Assembly (NCBI GenBank): GCA_049999765.1
Contig: JBNGIQ010009421.1
Coordinates: forward strand, 1 to 23,096
Direction: 5' to 3'
DNA from: Phaeoceros laevis
Lineage: Eukaryota; Anthocerotophyta; Anthocerotopsida; Notothyladales
DNA length: 23,096 nt
Shown here: piece after piece, positions 18,572 through 23,096 of the stretch
Position numbering within the stretch: the stretch's first letter is position 1
Layout: each line of letters begins with the position of its first letter
Notes under the pieces: generated by a model
The model's input: the letters and a program-made list of their open reading frames with translations, nothing else
The model's database searches: none
What the model was told of the DNA's origin: nothing
Made by a program: the position numbers and the translations under genes

Positions 18572-21322
18572 TCAATGTCGAGCCCTACAGCTACAGGACC
18601 CTGCCTCGAATCGATGAACACGGTATGCATCCCTTACAACGATGTCCCTCTTTTCAACCCTTGACATAATCTCGGTGGAAGAGTGGCAGTCCGTGCACAT
18701 CCGCAAGTTTTTGGTTACCAGCAGAGGTGTGCCATCGGGAGTGTTCAAGAGACCAAATGCCAAAGCAAGCTTCTCAGCATGCCCGCACAGTTGATCTTCC
18801 TTCTCCTTCTCAGACACTGGCTTCAACACCAACTTGGTGTGCGGTACATGGTTACCTTCCTCCTTCAAACGTTCATTTGTACTTCGGACCTTGCATGAGA
18901 TGTCATTCCTTTCATGCCCCACTACAAATGTATGTACCTGCTTGTTCACCTCAATGCCTGCTACTGCAGGCTTCTTGCTAGCTCCGGCCAACTTTCTCAA
19001 CCCTTCCATTCTATCTACATCCGCCCACCTATCTGCATCTGCGTACATATTGGCCATAAGCACATATGCAGAGGCAGCATGAGGATCCAGCTCAACAAGC
19101 CTTTCGAAACAACTTGTTCCGCGCTCTATATCCCCATGACTCTTGCAGGCATGCAGCAATGACATCAACCCAACAGCATCGTTTTCGCACCCAGCTGATT
19201 TCAGGACCCTCTCTGCCTCACCTAAATGGCCTGCCCGCCCAAGAAGATCAACCATGCAAGTGTAATGCTCAGCTGTCGGGTTGAGGCCATGCTGTTTCAC
19301 CATGGCATCAAAATACTGTCGACCCTTAGTGACCAGCCCCTCTTGACTGCATGCTACAAGAAGGCAAGTAAACGTGGTGTCATTAGGCTCAATACCAGCC
19401 AGCATCATCTTTTCGAAACAGGCTGTAGCACTGTGGCCTTGATTGTTTCTACCATACCCATTTATCATGGCATTCCATGTTGCGACATCCCTTGTAGACA
19501 GGTCGTCAAACAATTTGCGTGCATCTTCCAACTGGCCACATTTTGCATACATATTTACAAGACAGTTGCCAAGTATTATATCACCTTCAAGTAGTCCTCT
19601 TTCCACGATCTCTGAATGCAGCTGCCTGCCCTGTTGTAGAGCACCAGCACTTGTACAAGCCTTCAGGAGGCAAGCAAACGTAACACGATCTGCCAAAATC
19701 AGGCCCTCCTGCTCCATCCTTGCATACAATGCGAGCGCCTCGGGACCCAGCCCATGCTCAGCATACCCAGTTATCATTGCATTCCATGTTACTGCATTCC
19801 TTGTGGACAAATGTTCAAACACTTTGCGTGCATCTTCCAACTGGCCACATTTGGCATACATATTTACGAGACAGTTCCCCAATACTGTGTCACCTTCAAG
19901 TAGTCCTCTTACTACAATCTCCGAATGCAGCTCCCTGCCCTGTTGTAGAGCACCAGCACTCGCACAAGCCTTCAGAAGGCAAGCAAACGTAACACTGTTT
20001 GCTAAATTCACGCCCTCCTGCTTCATCCTTGCATACAAAGTAAGCGCCTGGGGACCAAGCCCATGCTCAGCATACCCATTAATCATAGCAGTCCATGTTA
20101 CCGCATCCCTTGTGGCCACACTGTCAAACAGCTTGCGTGCATCTTCCAACTGACCACACTTTGCATACCCAGCGATCATGGCATTCCATGTCACTGCATC
20201 CCTTGTTGCCATACTGTCAAAAACCCTGCGTGCATCTTCCAACTCCCCACATTTTGCATACATGTGCACCAGACAGTTGCAAACAAAAGAATCGTGCTGA
20301 ATGCCACTCTCCAACACATCAGCGTGCACCTGCCTGCCAGATTCCACATCTTCCGCTCTTGCACAAGCATGCAGGGCAGCGGCAAAAATGTGACCATTCG
20401 GCTCCAAACTTGATCTACGCATCTGATGGTACAGTTGAATGGCCTGACTAGGTTTCCCCTGTTCAGCATGTGCAGATATACTGGAGAACCACATGAAGAC
20501 ATCAGGTTTGGCCACCCTTTTGAACACCTCCATTGCCTCCTGTAACCGGCCTTGACACGCATACATGCGCAAGAGATGGTTTCCCAAAAATGCATTGGAT
20601 CCGTACCCAAGCTTGACAGTTAGACCATCGAGTCGATACCCCAGCACCAGATTTTTTTCGGCCCCGCATCTCCGGATGAGTCTGTACAGGAGAGAGGTGG
20701 ACACACGAGATTGTGTCTCCGCCAAGACGGTCAAAGCGTCAACTGCTCGACTTAGCTGCCCCTTGTCACAAAGTTGTTCGATTACAGCCTGAGCCGTTCC
20801 GTACGCTAGGCACTCTGGCGCCGTCGGAGCGGCAGCATTCTGATACAACAAGGAATTGGATGTAGGCTGAGCAGTCAGTCCAACCCGCTTGTCCAAGACA
20901 GCCAGCTGCAAATCCACCCAACCAGGCTTGTAGAAGTTGTTCGGCCACAGGGGCACCTTGGATTCCTTGTGCCCGAAATCAGGAGAGTGGGCGCTGTCCT
21001 TGTCCGTCCTGCAGTCCCACCACAACGTGGGGTCCAACAAATACTGCCTCCACAACAACTCTTGCCGCTCTACTGCACTGCTATTGTCCGGTGTGCCTAG
21101 CTTGGCTGCTGCCCAAGTGTAGGGCACGAATGTGCCGCTTGCATACATCGATTGCCTAGGTGCCACAGTCAAACGCCGCTCCAGGGTGAGGGCCTGCCCA
21201 CCAGCTGTTGGCGTCCAAAACCGTTGATGTTGCATCCCGTCGGTGGTGCTCAATTGCAGGTGGAGCAAAGATGACCGCTTGCACAGTGGAATCAAGTGCA
21301 GTTGTCTTGAGACATCCACCAT
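18572..21322 (-). CDS. PPR protein, PLS class, with E and DYW domains and an N-terminal PDF motif
   Basis: An intronless gene of 916 residues. PLS-class PPR proteins bind organellar RNA base by base, and their DYW domain deaminates C to U. Residues 1-60 may be an organelle transit sequence. Residues 88-138 (ELLWRQYLLDPTLWWDCR, SPDFGHKESKVPLW, KPGWVDLQL) match the PDF motif of plant organellar single-stranded-DNA-binding (OSB) proteins. PPR repeats run from about 175 to 680, then E1/E2 (about 680-790) and the DYW domain (800-916). The deaminase signature is complete: H848-A-E850, C876xxC879H880, and H903, C910, C912 of the second zinc site. The end is CSCRARH instead of CSCGDYW, and the PG box reads KKPAVAGIEV instead of the usual EPGCSWIEV. 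Two 103-residue units are about 82% identical. The start is the first ATG after an in-frame stop at 21374-21376. The editing target is unknown; localisation to chloroplast or mitochondrion is inferred from family. Confidence 0.95.
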   Translation of the reverse strand: MVDVSRQLHLIPLCKRSSLLHLQLSTTDGMQHQRFWTPTAGGQALTLERRLTVAPRQSMYASGTFVPYTWAAAKLGTPDNSSAVERQELLWRQYLLDPTLWWDCRTDKDSAHSPDFGHKESKVPLWPNNFYKPGWVDLQLAVLDKRVGLTAQPTSNSLLYQNAAAPTAPECLAYGTAQAVIEQLCDKGQLSRAVDALTVLAETQSRVSTSLLYRLIRRCGAEKNLVLGYRLDGLTVKLGYGSNAFLGNHLLRMYACQGRLQEAMEVFKRVAKPDVFMWFSSISAHAEQGKPSQAIQLYHQMRRSSLEPNGHIFAAALHACARAEDVESGRQVHADVLESGIQHDSFVCNCLVHMYAKCGELEDARRVFDSMATRDAVTWNAMIAGYAKCGQLEDARKLFDSVATRDAVTWTAMINGYAEHGLGPQALTLYARMKQEGVNLANSVTFACLLKACASAGALQQGRELHSEIVVRGLLEGDTVLGNCLVNMYAKCGQLEDARKVFEHLSTRNAVTWNAMITGYAEHGLGPEALALYARMEQEGLILADRVTFACLLKACTSAGALQQGRQLHSEIVERGLLEGDIILGNCLVNMYAKCGQLEDARKLFDDLSTRDVATWNAMINGYGRNNQGHSATACFEKMMLAGIEPNDTTFTCLLVACSQEGLVTKGRQYFDAMVKQHGLNPTAEHYTCMVDLLGRAGHLGEAERVLKSAGCENDAVGLMSLLHACKSHGDIERGTSCFERLVELDPHAASAYVLMANMYADADRWADVDRMEGLRKLAGASKKPAVAGIEVNKQVHTFVVGHERNDISCKVRSTNERLKEEGNHVPHTKLVLKPVSEKEKEDQLCGHAEKLALAFGLLNTPDGTPLLVTKNLRMCTDCHSSTEIMSRVEKRDIVVRDAYRVHRFEAGSCSCRARH
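19472..20089 (-). repeat. Tandem 309-bp duplication inside the PPR gene
   Basis: Codons 412-514 (19781-20089) and 515-617 (19472-19780) encode consecutive 103-residue units that differ at about 19 positions. Each unit holds one P, one L and one S motif, from AMI.GYAEHGLGP to STR..VTWN, so one complete triplet was added in register. A shorter S-motif pair, YAKCGELEDARRVFDSMATRDAVTWNAMI and its neighbour, adjoins it upstream (about codons 355-416). Confidence 0.9.
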
Positions 21323-21386
21323 GCAGAGATATTGTGGAATGCGGTGGCTATGGCCGCCGCCGGCCTGGATTCCTTAGCCACTCAGC

Positions 21387-21758
21387 CTACTGACTCTTGG
21401 CACACTCAACTGCCAGACCAGCCAGTCTCTCCTTGATGATGGTGGAGCCCTTGGAACTGAGTGCTTTCCTGCACGAGGAAGCATCAATAGCTCTGTAAAC
21501 AATCCGACGCCCCAGCTGAGACATTGACGTTGATACCGATGGTGAACCCATCTCTCGGCTGGACTGGGCATCACGTCCTTCGCCCTTGAGCAGAGTGAAA
21601 TGGTTGACAGACTGAGGTGACGCGGCATGACCTTCGCCAGCATCATCTGCAGACCCGGATTCCTCATCGCGACAGGAGCCAGTGAGGGCAATGCGGGTGG
21701 AAGCTGCGCAGGGTCTGAGGCTAATAAAGAGCGAGTAGCTTATGCTGTTCGGCGCCAT
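21387..21758 (-). CDS. Small hypothetical protein upstream of the PPR gene
   Basis: A 123-codon frame begins at ATG 21758 and ends at TAG 21387, only 64 bases before the PPR start codon and on the same strand. The N-terminus (MAPNSISYSLFISLRPCAASTRIALTGSC) is rich in Ser, Ala and Arg with no acidic residue, like an organelle transit peptide. An acidic Gly/Ser/Asp-rich stretch follows, then a basic end (SQLGRRIVYRAIDASSCRKAL). I recognise no family. An AAACCCTA telobox (minus-strand reading) lies at 21898-21905, about 140 bases upstream. It could be a small gene, or the first exon or leader of the PPR transcript, since the two are so close; no clear splice link was found. Confidence 0.35.
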   Translation of the reverse strand: MAPNSISYSLFISLRPCAASTRIALTGSCRDEESGSADDAGEGHAASPQSVNHFTLLKGEGRDAQSSREMGSPSVSTSMSQLGRRIVYRAIDASSCRKALSSKGSTIIKERLAGLAVECAKSQ

Positions 21759-23096
21759 CGCGTATAGAGCGTGGGCAGAGCCACATCCATCCCTGTGCCT
21801 CTGCACAGGTTGTCCGCTCTCATGACCCTGAAGGCTGAATCCCTGATGTATTCAAACGTGTTTGGAGCTTTTCCGGGGCCTACAGTATCGAAGGGCGTAG
21901 GGTTTGTGAGTTTGTGACCAAACGTGTTGTGTTTTCAAGTTATCGCCGGAGTGTCGATAAGGGGTTCAGCCAAATTCAGTTGCTGTGAGCAATCTTTCGG
22001 TCCAGGGTTTCAAGGAGGAAACGAAAGCAGTCATGCTCGGTTTGAATGCATTTCTCTCATCAGTGTCGGGCGAAGCGCGTAACACATGAGTTGATGATCC
22101 CTGGGAGCTGGAAAGGCCAGAATATGGGGAGCATGAATGTGCATGCTTCCACTATTTTGGCCTTCGCAGTTCCCACGAGTCAGCGTGTGGTTCGCAATGA
22201 CCCAGGCAGACGGGGCACCGTGTGAAGCCTCAGCCATTGTCCATTCCAGCGCAGAGACCTGAGAGCGGCCTGATGGAAGCTACAATTTGAAGTAAGGCAA
22301 CAAGTTCCCGGACTCGCGAGGAGGGTGAGGTAGACTAGGGTTGCTGCTGGCAGGGACGTTTCTCCGATGGCATTTACGGCTCGATGCGCTTTGATCCCTA
22401 CTTCCGTTTATTCTCCCGTTTGAGGCAGCAGCAGTTTTGAGAGCTTCTATGGCAACCCGGGCTACATATCAGGGTTAACCCTAGCAGTAGGTGCAAAGGT
22501 CATCCATCCACGATTCTGCGAGGGCGAGGAGGAATTTCGAGCAAGATTAGCCATGATGTCCTGGTGCTGTGAGACTCCGACCCCGCAAGTACCTTTCTCT
22601 TTCTCTGAAGGATTTCAAGCTCTGGTAAGCTGAGCACTTTCAATTGACGGTTTTTGATCATGGGCCTCTTGTCTCATGTTCTCAAATAATACAGGGATGT
22701 GGCCCTCTCAGAGAAGCTGTCGAACATTAGGGTTACACAACGACTGACTTGATGCTGGAGCAGCCTTGGGGACATGTTCCAGTGCCAGTGACCTGGTCTA
22801 TGGTGAAATACTGCAGCTGAAGACTTTATTCTTGATGGCACCCATGCATGGACAGCAGCCGGACTTGCAAGAAGCCTGAAGGAGCCCTGCGTGTCCAGAC
22901 ATATGCCAACAGTGTATCCATATATACATCTGCAGGTTCCAAGCTGAGGCATGATCATCTCTTGAAAATGAACTCAGGCGGTAGTCCAAGCGATGGGATT
23001 CAGGCTGCTTGTTCATTCATTCATGATCTAAGAATGCTGCTTGCTCGGGAGCACAGGAATCCAAATGCACAGTGTGGTGGAGCCTGAAAACCTCGT
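21759..23096. other. Right flank without a confident gene
   Basis: Short ORFs only. On the plus strand an ATG at 22554 opens 25 codons up to a good donor (CTG|GTAAGC at about 22624), and an acceptor-like AATAATACAG ends near 22694, after which the joined frame stops quickly. This could be an exon of a non-coding or leader transcript. Telobox halves occur at 22336-22342, 22471-22482 (perfect palindrome AGGGTTAACCCT) and 22727-22735. Nothing else could be supported. Confidence 0.35.
21898..21905 (-). promoter_or_regulatory. Telobox-like motif AAACCCTA
   Basis: On the minus strand the sequence reads AAACCCTA, about 140 bases upstream of the ATG at 21758 and about 575 upstream of the PPR ATG. 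This motif is frequent close to transcription starts of plant housekeeping and organelle-related genes. Its use here is inferred. Confidence 0.35.

Noticed and set aside
18540-18600. Frameshift at the PPR C-terminus hiding a normal DYW ending
   Set aside because: Reading the other two frames past CSC gives no GDYW-like ending before stops or divergence, so the RARH terminus is taken as real.
19443-20153. 236-codon plus-strand ORF and several neighbours at 18.7-20.5 kb
   Set aside because: They are antisense to the PPR gene; their length and internal repetition mirror the duplicated PPR units, and they show no domain.
1-23096. CRISPR arrays, prokaryotic operons, rRNA genes or an intact transposon
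   Set aside because: No regularly spaced repeats, no rRNA core motifs, no transposase or reverse-transcriptase motifs were found; the genes have spliceosomal introns.

Overview
This window is nuclear DNA of a land plant. The evidence is GT-AG introns in two genes, a COPII coat subunit with a plant-like layout, an NRT1/PTR (NPF) transporter, and an intronless PLS-class pentatricopeptide (PPR) protein with E and DYW domains, a class typical of land-plant organelle RNA editing. All introns I could place are short (about 90-230 bases, plus one possible 401-base leader intron). The PPR style and compact introns suggest a non-seed plant such as a hornwort or lycophyte, but the species cannot be fixed from sequence alone.

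Layout. 1-5.6 kb: mostly intergenic, A+T-rich at the left with several inverted repeats, including an approximately 83-base foldback element. It also carries unrecognised minus-strand coding-like stretches (1.8-3.4 kb) and, at 4.4-5.6 kb, a promoter/leader-like tract with two TATA-like boxes. 5.6-8.8 kb: plus-strand NPF transporter in seven proposed exons. 8.8-10.56 kb: gene-poor spacer. 10.56-11.21 kb: minus-strand armadillo-like protein with a mitochondrial-type N-terminus. 11.42-16.24 kb: plus-strand SEC24 in 13 exons, head-to-head with the armadillo gene across about 209 bases. 16.3-16.45 kb: decayed second copy of the SEC24 3' end. 16.87-17.12 kb: orphan coding-like ORF. 17.2-17.85 kb: minus-strand coding-like debris and a perfect 15-bp hairpin. 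18.57-21.32 kb: minus-strand PPR-DYW gene. 21.39-21.76 kb: small minus-strand ORF. The right end has telobox-like motifs but no confident gene.

How the genes relate. The window is an ordinary eukaryotic gene neighbourhood, not an operon. SEC24 serves ER-to-Golgi vesicle budding, the NPF protein membrane transport, and the armadillo and PPR proteins probably organelles. The most notable item is the PPR protein. It joins an OSB-type 'PDF' motif (the nucleic-acid-binding motif of plant organellar single-stranded-DNA-binding proteins) to a PLS PPR array with a recent 103-residue duplication, and to a DYW deaminase that keeps its zinc and catalytic residues but has lost the C-terminal DYW tripeptide and has an altered PG box. 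Second is the partial duplication of the last SEC24 exon just downstream of the gene.
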